DNA of 64,000 nt from contig CM065295.1 of the NCBI GenBank assembly GCA_032871835.1, positions 65,841,687-65,905,686 on the forward strand, written 5' to 3'. Both the position numbers and the translations under genes were made by a program. This DNA is from Dipteronia dyeriana. Taxonomy: Eukaryota > Streptophyta > Magnoliopsida > Sapindales > Sapindaceae. Positions 9,713 through 21,326 of the stretch are shown here, piece by piece. Position 1 is the first letter of the stretch. The number at the start of each line of letters is the position of its first letter. The notes below the pieces were generated by a model, which did no database searches, was not told where the DNA came from, and was given only the letters and a program-made list of their open reading frames with translations.

Positions 9713-12169
9713 TTATATTAAAGTAATTGAAAGGTATGTTATGCATTTTAAAATTATGTTTTCAACCTCATAAGCTTTATTTTGAGAGTTTTGAAATACT
9801 CTTGAAGTTTTTTTGTTTTCCATTTCTTTACTTTCCATTGTTAAAAGAAAGTTCGGGACGGGGTGACCCGACGTCGGGTAACCCTGTCCCGAGGATTTAA
9901 ATCCTCGGGACAGGGTGACCTCTATAGCAACCCAATGATTTCCATTTACATTTGCAGGAAACAAAATCTGAAAAATCAAGCAACGGTCAAATGAAAATGT
10001 TTATATACAAATTACTAATAGTTGAATAACAACATGTTAATATACAAATTACTTACGCCATGAATTGTCCGCCAATGTACCGAAGCATTCACCAGGTATT
10101 TTCCAATAACATAGTCTATCATTGTGTTATCCCATTTGTAGGTTTCATGCTTGAATTAATTTTTAGCCTTAGAAAAAGTTGACCACCTTTCTTGAATTTT
10201 TATCTACAAAACTTGTCAAAAATGGTTAGATTTGGTCAATGGAAAAAAACAGAAATAATAAATGTTGTTGTCATAAATGTGTTTAAATACCATGAATGTG
10301 TAATCCAATAACGCAATGTCCGGGTTGTATAACTGAGGATAGAAATAGCCAGGTCGCCGCATTAGACGATAATATGTCTCTATATGCTGTCATGAAACAT
10401 ATTTGTATTACCGCAAATGCATACAATATAGTAATGAATTGCAATATAAGAAATACAACTTACATCTCCCTCTAACCACCCGTTTGGAGATAGCAACAGT
10501 TCAAACCAAACAGGCTTTGCTTCAAGCAAACCTACGTTCATGCTGTTAACGTTGAATAATAAAAACTTATTAATAAAATTGGAGTGGGGATTACAATAAT
10601 AATGCATGCTTTAACATACCATGTGTTTTTGTTGTCCTTTATCCATGATTGCATTGAACGTAGAATTTTCTCATCCACTTCAGTATCGCTTTCGAATTCA
10701 GGCATTTTCGATTTCCTAGGCCTCTTCGCCGTGGGATCAACGTACGGGCTCACAGTAAAGGCGGACCGTTTGCGATCTCTATGTACTTTTATGGTATGCT
10801 TTGGTAGCCTTTTCAATTGCTTGACATCTTCGCTTGTCTCGGACACGACGACAAATTCATGAGACATATCACCACGAGGAACTGAAGGTTGATAGTCTTA
10901 GATGTTGTCATCTTCGCTAAGATCGGTGATAGTATGTTCATTTAACTACATCAAATATAAATCACTTTCGTTAAAACCAATTAAAAATTAGAGGAATGTA
11001 CAAATTAGACCAACATGTACCTTTTCAGCCACTTTGTTCAAACATATAAGCTCCGTCAAACGAAGGAATCCCATTCGCATTTCATCCATCAGTGAATTCT
11101 TCATAGAAGTCATTTGATCTTTTAAATCATTTTGCTGTGCTTGCATATCATCCAATCTTTTATGGACCTTCTCAAGTGTAATCAATTCTTTATTCTTTCC
11201 TCGGACTTCAATTTTTTTAAAATTTGTAGTTTGATGATCTCCCTCATTATCATTCTCATTAGCATCATCAACGTCATCTTCAACATCATCCTCAATATCA
11301 TCCTCAATATCATCATCAATATCATCCTCACCGAGACAGCCGTCCACATCAGGTGATACATATTGGAGTTGATCCATACCCGTCCAATACCGTCCAATAC
11401 CCATAAACGTTGTACCTCTACACTTTACGTTTCGCTGGAACATCAACCCCTCCTTGAACTTATCATCACGGCCAACAAGACAACTAGAAAGAGAGTTAAA
11501 TGTCCTTGCGTATATGAATGACCCCCACAGAAACTTATTAAAAGCATCTAAATCATCCACTAACTCCAATGCCCAATAGAGGATAGCATTCCTATCGTCC
11601 TTGCCAACCAACGTCATCTCTAAAATAAGTATTAAAGCCAACTTCACCATATCTTCATCACTATTGTTATTATTAGGGATAAGGTTTCTAAACCAATCAA
11701 TAACCATTTTAACACTGACTTTACTTTCTTGGAAGTAGGATCGCCGAAGTCTACTATTCTTTCGATTGAAAAGATTCGATGTGGATTCAGAGTATTCTCC
11801 AAAGGCTAGTCCAGTAACTAAACAAAACTCCATTGGGCTGAACCGTATCATCCCGTTGCCGACATGATACCACAAACAAGATGAATTTTCTTCCTCATTC
11901 TTGACATGACACTCCCTAAGCAAGATATGGTGACAAAATTGGCCAGACAAAACCATATCACTCACATCTAAAAAATGACCGAAACACGTCTCTTTAAACA
12001 TATCGAGTTGTTTTGGTGAGAGACACAATTTAATAAGTCTTATACTATCCCAATTACAATACCCAGAAACTCGAGATGGAAAACGATCACATTCCTTGAT
12101 CTTAAGTGACTCAAGTAATTTATGTCCACCCATGTGTATATACCTAAATACATTCCATAATACATTCAT
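9713..12169 (-). pseudogene. DUF1985 / Ulp1-like cysteine protease pseudogene
   Basis: Exon 1 (12169-11021) holds a DUF1985-type region: FKETCFGHFLDVSDM, FCLVTGLAFGEYSE, LVDDLDAFNKFLWGSF, then an Asp/Glu-rich stretch and a coiled-coil-like end. By splice signals I infer further exons at 10945-10620, 10542-10464, 10386-10291, 10203-10057 and 9967 onward, all joining in frame. Exon 2 has a basic patch (AKRPRKSK). Exons 3-6 give the start of a Ulp1 (C48, SUMO/NEDD8-type) protease with WLEGDHIETYY and the catalytic-His motif GNHWVAIEV. The downstream Asp and Cys motifs are missing: a GC-rich palindrome (9877-9920) follows at once and the frame then drifts to a stop at 9713. In-frame TAA codons occur in exons 2 and 5. 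Such genes are passengers of plant MULEs; their cellular role is not established. Start and upstream exons are uncertain. Confidence 0.82.
9877..9920. repeat. 44-bp near-perfect palindrome
   Basis: Two 22-nt arms meet at TTT|AAA with one mismatch; the right arm reads AAATCCTCGGGACAGGGTGACC, beginning at 9899. A third, partial copy of the CGGGACGGGGTGACC motif lies just left, at about 9854-9869. It sits where the Ulp1 coding region loses homology and is much richer in G+C than its surroundings. Confidence 0.85.
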
Positions 12170-13492
12170 ATATTAACTAAAGTAAAAAATAAAAATATTG
12201 AAAAATACATTGTCTGCTCAACTGGCCAAACCATGGTGGAGATGTGCAAACAAAAAGAAAAATATCATTAAATCAAAATAAGGACCACAAAATAACATCA
12301 TATGCTTATATACATCATCAATTTCAGCAGAATTTGACAATTCAAGCTGCCAAATTTTGGCCAACCCGATGACAATTAAACATCAACACAGAAACAACTC
12401 AAAACAGCCTCTGAAGCACACAAACACATCACAAAACAGTGATATACATGGAATGTATATAGAGTTTGAGATGCAAATGTACTACTAGTGAGTTTCAATG
12501 TGTATTATATATCAGTTCTACTCTACATACCATGAACATCTAAAACAGCAGCAAGAACATCTTAAACAGCTGCAATTTTTTTACGTGCATTTTTTACTTC
12601 TAGAAATTAAATTGTTAATTTTGTTTGATAGAATAATTTACAAGATTACTCATTACCAGCAGCAAGAACATCTAAAACAACTGCAATTTTACAGCAAGCT
12701 TCTAAACATCCTAGTTTACGCAATTGAATAAAAAGCAAACAAGATATCAATATTTAAACGCATAAAAATTAAAACCATACACTCAAAAACTAAAACAAGA
12801 ATCGCATTTTCATAATCTTGTCATCTCGTGACTTCCATGTGCTATATCTGTTTGGTTGCAAGGAAAGTGCATACAGGAAAATCAAAAGGAAAAACATGAA
12901 TTCAAAAAATCTCTCAATCGATCAAACAAAAGTAATTGAACACGCAAAGAGAAAACCCTAACACTTCACGATTCACTCAACCAAATAGAGCAACTCAATT
13001 GAAACTTGGTATTCATCGTTTGCTTGTATTGCGAATTAAGTACGATCAATGCAAACCCTAAAATCAATTTCAACTCAAAAACATAAAATTAAATGTTAGG
13101 TTTCAAAACGCAAAATACCTTCATTGATGTATGACAACTTCAGAACGAGACTGTTGAGATGGAATGAGAAGACGTCTGGCAACGGTGTCAGCGTCAACTG
13201 GACGTTTTGTCGGCAACGATGTCGTCAAAACTCACCGATGAAGAAGTTGTTGATCGTCGTTCCTGTTGCTAGTTGGCGAAGTCAACGGCGCACGACTGGC
13301 GGGATGGGCAACTCGACGGCGAAGTCGTCGACGCTCACTGGAACTCGATTTCAACTCGACGATGAACAAGATGATAACAGAATTTGATCGAGATAGGGTG
13401 GTCTCGGGAAAGGTAGGCATGAGGGTTTGGAATGGTTAGGGCAATCAGTGAAATTGGAATTTTTTTTAAAAGAAGGGTAACAATGTCATTTC
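12170..13492 (-). other. Upstream part of the Ulp1-MULE
   Basis: Sequence between the first recognised exon and the right inverted repeat. Most is AT-rich. At 13124-13420 it turns G+C-rich and has open frames on both strands (the minus frame starts MPTFPETTLSRSNS). This may be the promoter, leader or a first exon, or captured host sequence. I cannot identify a protein family. Short direct repeats of CAGCAGCAAGAACATCTAAA occur around 12546 and 12658. Confidence 0.4.
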
Positions 13493-13581
13493 AGGGTAGT
13501 TTTGCAATTGAATTTATTTTTAGGGTAGATTTGCTATTAAACCCCTAAAATAGGGCATTTTTGCTAAAACCCTATAATTAG

Positions 13582-13690
13582 TGGTAATTTTATCCAAAAA
13601 TGGTGAAAAGTGATGAAAACAGTAAAATTTAAATTATTGGCTAAAAATAATAAAACCATATATTTTTTGGCTATCTTTGAATTCACCCCT
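13582..13690 (-). mobile_element. Relict end of an inverted-repeat MITE
   Basis: Read on the minus strand, this begins GGGGTGAATTCAAAGATAGCC and continues with TTTTTAGCCAATAATTTAAA and TTTTTGGATAAAATTACC. It matches the left end of the small element at 41123-41536. The Ulp1-MULE inserted next to or into it. No partner end was found left of 9434. Confidence 0.55.
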
Positions 13691-14168
13691 TATTATAATA
13701 TATTTAGTAGTATATATAATATAATATATATACTTTAATGTTTTATTATTATTTTCCATAATAAATCATGCTATTATAAATGTATTATAATTAGGGTTAT
13801 TTTGGTCAAAATACAGTTAACTCTGTTTCATTCGGTTGTTAACTAAACAAAATAATATTAATTTGAAGACTAATTCTAAAGTCTCAACCAAACAAAAAAT
13901 ATTTGTTTTCCTTTCATTTCCATTCTTATTCTCATTTTCATTTCCATTCCATTTACTATTCCACCATGGTAACCAAACATCACCTAATTGGCCGTTTGGT
14001 GGGGTAATCAAAATAATGTGATTCTTGGGAAAGTTAAACACAGTAATGTGATTCATAAGAAACTTATATACATGTGTTTGGTTGGACATTAGAATATTAT
14101 GTCGGATTCCTGGGAATATCAAGTAACAGTGTTTGGTTGTACATGAGAATTTGTTTTTTAATTAAAAC

Positions 14169-14997
14169 TGATATATGTATACTTTTATCAAATGTACACG
14201 TCACTGACAAGGTGGATAGTCATTTAAAATTGGCAGGTAGATATCCGAATAGTCATCCAGAAAGTACCCTTCAAGTCATCGCAAAGGAATAGGAACCCGA
14301 GTAAGTGAGAATACAAGTATTCAGAAAGGTCATAACCTGCTCGGGACAAAGTGATGTCATACTCGGGACAGATATGAGAAACCCGAATAAAGAAATCCAG
14401 TACATGATTTGCACGTGGGTGAACCAAGAGTCATGCTCAAACACGCAAGACACCCATATCAAGAAGAATTTCTAGAAGAATAAAATACCAAACAGGAAAC
14501 AGGTTCCAAATCAGGCAACAACTATACTTCGAGAAGACTGCACATTTATAAGAAAATAAGTCCTAAACAAACTACATCACCAGAGTCCCATTCGATCTCC
14601 ATACAATCTCCGCAATAGGAAAGAAGTTAAAGACGACTCCAACAAGCAACCAATTGTAATTAAATACGAATTCTACTTGTACAACAAGGATTAGGGTTCT
14701 ATACATATATAAATCGACCCACAATCTCATTGTTAGGAGATAGAGAACAAAAAGTATAAAAAATCACTAGTAGAAAGAGAAAAGAGATAGAGTGGTGTAA
14801 TTCTTTATTTCAATAGTGGATTTGGCTTGATTGTTTATTCAACCACCCGTGGACGTTTCTCTGATCACCGGATTTTTACCACGTAAACTCGTGTCTTGAT
14901 CCCTTCAAATTACATTCTTTTTCTCTTTCTCTTTGACAGGTCACAACTAAATCCAATCTTGTTGACTTTCTCATCCATCGAGAAATCGACGTCAACA
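14169..14997 (+). repeat. 5' LTR of the gypsy element
   Basis: 829 bp, starting TGATATATGTATAC and ending GACGTCAACA. The CCCGAGTAAG/CTCGGGACA-rich U3 and a CATATATAAATCG TATA-like box near 14704-14715 mark the promoter. The 3' LTR has the same layout. Confidence 0.9.
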
Positions 14998-15669
14998 ATT
15001 GACGCTAGAAGGAGGGGCCTCGAACCTCCGATTTGATTAAGTAATTGTTGGTAGCAGAAGTAGACTAATTATGGGGATATTCAGAAATCTTCAGATAATG
15101 CTCATATAAGCGGAAGCACACGAGATCCCACCACAACCGTCGAGAACCAACCAGCATCCGTGGTTGGTATCCAACAAATCCCTCATACAAGTGAGGACAT
15201 AGCACGTCGTTTCCGTGAGGCACTGCAACAGCTACTAGCAGACGCGGCAAGAGTAGAGGTAGATCTATTAGCTAAGGAAGAGGCGTATCCTCCAAACCCT
15301 TCTCCTACAAGGCTCCGTTCAGTTATAATTGGGCCATAACCGGATATACCAGAAGCTGGTAGGAACTTGGGTCAAATCAATCAAGCTGGGGGAATAACGC
15401 ACAACCAAGACAAGGATCGTGAAATGCCCAAAGAAGAACGACCACACCAGAGGAGGAGTTATGGTCAGGTGGCCCATGATAGACACTGCAAGTATGACCA
15501 GCGCAGGGATCAGTCATCGTTATCTGAGGATAGTGATCGGTACCATTGCAAACGTTATAATGGAACCATACGCCTGTAAGGATTATTCCACGAGACTCGG
15601 GACCAAAGTGAAGAAGGCCTGGAAACAGATATGATGATCGCCTGACAGTTTAACTGTCATGGGGAACTG

Positions 15670-18600
15670 GTGGGGGACAAAGATGTTATGATTCAGAGCC
15701 TGACCCGAGAAGTCGAAAACAACAGACGTCAAATGAATGCATTGGTTAGGCGATATGGATATAACGAGTTATCTGATGATGATTATGATAGTCATTTTAC
15801 CAGGGACATCCTGCGAACCCCTTTCCCTGAAGGTTCAGGATGCCACACGTGGAACAGTTCAAGAAAGATACAGATCCTAAAGAACACGTCAGACGGTATA
15901 AAAGCGCTATGGCTCAGTGTGCCCACAGTGACCCTTTGATGTGTCTCAATTTTCCACAAACTCTAGGAGACACAGGCTCAAGATGGTTCAGAAGATTTCC
16001 CCCATCAAGCATTGGGAGTTTCCGTGAGTTGAGCAGAAGTTTCTCAAGATAATTTCTGGGTAATGTGCACAGGAAAAAAATCGGTGGCTTACCTTTTTCA
16101 GCTGAAACAAGGGAAAGATGAGTCGTTGAAAAAATACCTGGGAGTTTCGGCCAGGCGGTCTCAGAAATCAACAGTGCAAACGACGAAGCAATAATTGCTG
16201 CATTCATAAACAACTTGCAGAATGGACAACTGTCTTTTAACCTAAGAAGGACTCGTCTAACCAGATATTCATAAAAAATCCGTGGCTTACCTTTCTCAGC
16301 TGAAACAAGGGAAAAATGAGTCGTTGAAAAAAATATCTAGGAGTTTCGGCCAGTCGGTCTCAGAAATCGACAGTGCAAATGACGAAGCAATAATTGTTGC
16401 ATTCATAAATAACCTGCAGAATGGACGGCTGTCTTTTGACCCAAGAAGGGCTTGTCTAACCTGATATGCAAATATGATGGATATGGCTGGAGGATATACA
16501 TTAGCCGAGGAAGAGGAGTTAGCAACATGGGGTTACAACATGCATGGAGGGAGGCCTGAACAGAAAGATGCCGAGTCGAAAGTATAGAGCCACAAAGGAA
16601 AACAAAAAGGAAACCGTAAAGAAAGAAGCAAGGATGAGGGAAGTGGGCGTAATGCTGACCAGACCACGGAAAAGTTCTGAGGAAAATACACAAACTACAC
16701 ATCTCTCCGGAAAAAACAGGAAGAAATCTTGATAATATTAGAAGAAAAGAATCTGATATAGGAGCCACGACAACAATCTCAATTTGCTCGGCGAGACACG
16801 ACAAAATACTGCAGATTCCATAAGGAAACCGATCATGAGACCTCCAAATGTTACCAGTTTAGAAACTATATAGAGGCCCTCATTCGGGAAGGACACCTCC
16901 AAGATATAGTCCTGAAGAAAGATGAGAAGTAAAAAAAAAAGAGATCAATGCCGATCATAGTTCGGGTCAAAACAAATGGGCCAGTCCCGACACGAATGAA
17001 GTAATACAAACCATCTTCGGAGGACCATCGACTGGAAGGAGTAACCGGGAGCGGACTCAGGAAATTAGAGAAGCGGTGGAGGCAAGGCAGAATTTCTTAT
17101 ATCAACTCCGTCGAACCAGACCCGAAAAGAATAAAGGAACGATGAAACCCGATAGTATTCACAGAGGCCGATTCACATGGGGTCGATGTTTGACCAAATG
17201 ACGCCCTCGTCATAAGTGCCCAGATTGGCCACAAGGAAGTCAGAAGGATTATATTGGACAATGGCAGTTTGGCCGATATTCTCAATGTGGCTGTCTACGA
17301 TCAAATTAGGTTGGACCGAAAGGATTTATAACCTTTCCATACCCCACTCAGAGGATTCGGGGGAGTCAAGGTCAGGTTTCTCGGGACAGTGAAGTTGCCC
17401 GTGAAAATCGGAGTAGCACCTTATCAGAGAACAATGTTACTCGATTTTGTAGTGGTAGATCTGGACAAATGGCCTTATAATGCGCTGTTAGATAGACCAT
17501 TCTTGAATAAAACTAGGCAATAACAACTACCTATGCTCTAATGATTAAATTTTTAACTGAGCGGGGGTAGGAGTAGTTAAGGGGTCCCATGAGATGGCCA
17601 GAAGAACTAATCTCTCGATTTACAAAGACAGAGACAATAGTGAACAAGTATGTACCATAACACGATCAGATCAGATTGAGAGAGATTCGATCTAATGGAA
17701 GAGCCGAAGATGTCTAAAAGTGAACCAATAGACTAAATAGTCTTAAAGGAAGATGAACCTGATAAGAAGATCAAATCGGGGCCAATTTAGAAGAAAAGGT
17801 TAAGCAAGAACTTATTAATCTAGTTAGAGAATAAAATGATGTTTTCGCCTGGAGCCATGAAGATATGGTAGGAATAGATGCCCGAGTTATGTCACATCAC
17901 TTGGTAGTAGATCCAAACGCAAGACCGGTAATACAAAAGAGAAGGTCATTCAATCTTGTAAGAAGTCGGGTGATTAAACAATAAGTGGAGAAGTTACTCT
18001 CCATAGAATCAATCAGAGAAATCAGCTACCTTTAGTAGGTAGCAAATGTGGTCCTGGTCCGGAAGAAAAATGACTAGTGGAGAATGTGTGTGGACTTCAC
18101 GGACCTGAACAAGGCTTGCCCAAATGACAGTTTTCCACTCCCAAGAATAGACCATTTGGTCGATGCTACATCAGGCCATGAGTTACTCAGTTTCATGGAT
18201 GCTTACTCGGGATATAATCAAATCCGAATGAATAAGGCTGATGAATAAAAAACAGCGTTTACGACCGATCAAGTCTTATACTGTTACACAGTAATGCTTT
18301 TTGGGCTGAAAAACGCTGGAGCAACATACCAGAGATTGGTCAATAGGATCTTTGCTCGCCAAATAGGTAGAAACATGGAAGTTTACATAGAAGACATGTT
18401 AACCAAAAACATCTCGACAGACGAACATGTTTCAAACCTGTGGGAAACATTTGATATCTTGAGGAGATATCAGATGAAGTTGAACCCGAACAAATGCCTA
18501 TTTGGGTTTCCTTCAGAAAGGTTCATGGGTTTCCAAGTTCACCAGATGGGAATCAAAGTGAACCCTGAGATGATCCAAGCCCTTCAAAAAATGACTTCAC

Positions 18601-19290
18601 CAAGAACGCTAAAAGAAGTGCAACGCTTGACATGATGCTTAGCTTCTTTAGGCAGATTTATTTCAATGGCCACAGATAGATGTGCTCTTTTTTTTAAAGT
18701 GATCAAAAAAGGGAAATGGCTTAAATGGAATGAAAAATGCGAGCAGACATTCTTGAAAATCAAAGAGTACTTGGGACAGGCTCCCATCCTTTCAAAACCT
18801 AAAATGGGAGAAATACTCCACTTGTACTTATTAATTACCGAATTAGCAACAAGCTCGGTTCTAGTCATAACAGAAGATGGGGTACAGAGGCCAGTATACT
18901 ATACCAGTGAGGCTCTACTTCCAGCTGAAACCAGGTACTCACATGCAGAAAAAATGACCCTAGCATTGGTTTCAGGAAAAAGGAAGCTGATGCCATACTT
19001 TTAGGTTCATACAATTCAGGTCATCACCGATTGCCCACTTAAGCAAATCTTACAAAAGCTAAAAAATTCTGGGAGATTAACTAAATGAGTAATCGAGCTG
19101 AGTGAATTCGATATTCAGTACGTCCTTAGGACATCTCTCAAAGGCCAAACAGTGTCAAATTTCATAGCAGAATTCACAGAACCAAACCTGGAAGCAAAAA
19201 TGATGCTGGGCAAGAGTTTCTCGTGGAGGTTATATGTTGATGGTTCCTCGAATACTCATGGCAGCGGGGCAAGAAAATCTAGGTGAATAT
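15670..19290 (+). pseudogene. gag-pol remnants of the gypsy element
   Basis: Pieces in order: gag (about 15780-16460; FPQTLGDTGSRWFRRFPPSS), a short basic gag end, aspartic protease region (about 17360-17510; LLDFVVVDLDKWPYNALLDR), reverse transcriptase (17840-18640; [31 protein letters not shown], and YIEDM in place of the usual Y-V/I-DDM catalytic box), RNase H (18665-19080; PVYYTSEALLPAETRYSHAEK), and the start of an archaeal-type RNase H (19216-19280; WRLYVDGSSNTHGSG). Frames change and stops interrupt every domain. The second Asp of the catalytic pair at 18387-18401 reads as YIEDM, so one acidic residue is Glu. No integrase is detectable. Confidence 0.85.
16066..16465 (+). repeat. 198-bp in-frame tandem duplication within gag
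   Basis: The block beginning GTGGCTTACCTTT at 16084 recurs at 16282 with the same order (CAGCTGAAACAAGGGAAA, AGTTTCGGCCAG, GACGAAGCAATAATTG). The offset of 198 bp is 66 codons, so the duplication keeps frame. The copies differ at several positions, so it is not recent. It repeats the conserved gag core. Confidence 0.85.
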
Positions 19291-19717
19291 TTACTTCTGT
19301 AAAAAATGAACAATAATAGTTTCATTTCAGCTTTTTTAAGCTATTCAAAAATGAAAACGTGAAACCTTAGAATCTCAAAAAGCGGAAAAAATCAGGATTC
19401 GATGACGTAGGTAGCGTATCGGGTGACCCATAAGTCGCTTCTCATAAATGCTACTATAGGGATGAAACTGTTGGAAGACACGTGTCAAGGAAAGAACTGA
19501 CCAAGCCGTTAGAATTCCAAAACGTCGCAATCACTGAGATTTCGCGTGAATGGGCAAATTGCATTTACGTGGTAGCCGTTAAGACACGTCATTACTGCAA
19601 GGCGCTATTTACATATTATTATTTTGGTATTAATGAGGCGTAATAGATTAAAGGGTCAATTAAAATACTTTTGCCAAGAACCAATTCCTATTCTGCAAAA
19701 ATATTTTGAGGGGGTAT

Positions 19718-20547
19718 TGTTATATGTATACCTATGTCAAATGTACACGTCATTGACAAGGTGGATAATCCTTTAAAATTACCAAGTAGATATCCGAATA
19801 GTCATCCATAAAGTACCCTTCAAGACATCGTAAAGGAATAGGAACCCGAGTAAGTGAGAATACAAGTATTTAGAAAAGTCATAACCTGTTCGGGACCAAG
19901 TGATGTCATACTCGGGACAGATACGAGAAACCCGAATAAAGAAATCCAATACATGATTTGCACGTGGGTGAACCAATAGTCGTGCTCAAATACGCAAGAC
20001 ATCCATAACAAGAAGAATTTCTAGAATAATAAAATACCAAATAGAAAACAGGTTCCAAATCTGGCAACAACTATACTTCGAGAAAACTACACATTTATAA
20101 GAAAATAAGTCCTAAACAAACTACATCACCAGAGTCCCATTCGATCTTCATGCAATCTCCGCAATAAGAAAGAAGTTAAAGACGACTCCAACAAGCAACC
20201 AATTGTAATTAAATACGAATTATATTTGTACAACAAGGATTAGGGTTCTATGCATATATATATAGACCCATAATCTCATTGTTAGGAGATAGTTAACAAA
20301 AATTATAAAAAATCACTAGTAAAGAGAGAAAAGAGATCGAGTGGTGTAATTCTTTATTTCAATAGTGGATTTGGCTCGGTTGTTTATTCAAACCACCCGT
20401 GGACGTTTTTCCGATCACCGGAGTTTTACCACGTAAACTCGTGTCTTATTCCCTTCAAATTACATTCTTTTTTTCTCTCTCTTTGACAGGTCACAACTAA
20501 ATTCAATATTGTTGACTTTCTCATTCATCGAGAAATCGACGTAAACA
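19718..20547 (+). repeat. 3' LTR of the gypsy element
   Basis: 830 bp, TGTTATATGTATACC to GACGTAAACA, followed by the AAAAC duplication. It contains a TATATATATAG-type box near 20255-20265 and the CCACCCGTGGACGT block also found in the 23499-24367 solo LTR in reverse. Confidence 0.9.
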
Positions 20548-21326
20548 AAAACTAAAAAAAAAAAAATCAAAGTCCATTTGGTTAAAAAAAACCAAATCAT
20601 TTCAAGAAAAGAAAAAGAGAAAAATTATCCATCTCTCTCTTTCTTTCTCTACAGATCCATTTCATCTATTTCTTTCCATCTCTCTCTCTTTCCAGATATA
20701 GATTTATTTGGAAACTCATATGCGTTCAACATAAATGTAATCCACCATCATCGTCGTTCTTGCCTCCACATCAATGTTGTCGTTGCCTCTGGCCGAGTTC
20801 TTGATCTTCGTCGTCGTCATCATCGAGCAAACCCAGATCTTGTTTGTTGCTACTTGCTGTAATTTTTTTTTTCACTTTGTGTTGGTGATGGTGTTTGATG
20901 ATAATTTGGTAATGGTTTAGTATAAGATTATTTGTGAGTTATGGTTGTGTTTTGATAAAAATGAAGTTGGGTATTGTTTAATTGATGAAAGTTAGGTTTT
21001 GAAATCTTAAAATTTAGTGTTTGGGACCTTAGGTAGTGAGAAAGTGTAAAAAATAAAAGAATAAATATTGATATTTTTTGGAGGATATTTTTTAATTATT
21101 AATTATTGTTTTAATTAATTGTGGGTCTCATGATGAGAATATGATGGAGGTTAATATGAAACCCACTTGTTGGGATGAGTTTCACATTACCCTTTTGGAG
21201 GGTAATATGATTCCCATGGGATTCACTTTCCCGGGAAATAAAAAATTCAAATCTGCTATCAAACATGTGAATGCTATAAGATTTCAATTCCCATACAAAG
21301 ATGACCCTATACCAAACAGCCCATAA

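Larger units (their letters stand above)
9443..13572 (-). mobile_element. MULE with long TIRs carrying a DUF1985/Ulp1 gene, no transposase
   Basis: 4130 bp flanked by the exact 9-bp duplication TATAATTAG (9434-9442 and 13573-13581). Terminal inverted repeats of about 80 bp span 9443-9523 and 13493-13572, sharing blocks such as AGCAAATCTACCCTAAAA and CAATTGCAAAACTACCCT. The 9-bp duplication and long inverted repeats are diagnostic of Mutator superfamily elements. The cargo is a single spliced minus-strand gene of the DUF1985/Ulp1 type known from many plant MULEs. No mudrA-like frame exists, so movement would need a transposase supplied in trans. Insertion was into a relict of another inverted-repeat element (13582-13690). 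Confidence 0.92.
14169..20547 (+). mobile_element. Ty3/gypsy retrotransposon, Tat lineage, integrase lost
   Basis: 6379 bp flanked by the exact 5-bp duplication AAAAC (14164-14168 and 20548-20552). LTRs are 14169-14997 and 19718-20547, both starting TG and ending ACA, and clearly alike by eye. A primer-binding-site-like sequence follows the 5' LTR (GACGCTAGAAGGAGG at about 15001), and a purine tract (GAGGGGG) precedes the 3' LTR. The internal region encodes gag, protease, reverse transcriptase, RNase H and the start of a second RNase H (WRLYVDGSS), all with stops. Dual RNase H is the mark of the Tat/Ogre/Retand lineage. The region where integrase should follow is only about 440 bp of non-coding sequence, so integrase has been deleted. 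Confidence 0.92.
13988..21323. mobile_element. Harbinger/Tourist-like element split by a gypsy retrotransposon
   Basis: TAA flanks both ends (13985-13987 and 21324-21326). The left end TTGGCCGTTTGGT and the complement of the right end, TGGGCTGTTTGGT, are inverted. Subterminal copies of GTAATGTGATTC-like motifs occur on both sides. The 14169-20547 gypsy element plus its AAAAC duplication interrupts it. The right arm (20553-20870) includes a CT-rich tract resembling a gene leader (CATCTCTCTCTTTC) and an open frame of 94 codons with no recognised family; it may be captured host sequence. Confidence 0.5.

Noticed and set aside
11132..11397. Plus and minus frames of Ile or Met repeats
   Set aside because: They are frame shadows of the Asp/Glu-rich stretch in exon 1 of the DUF1985/Ulp1 pseudogene.
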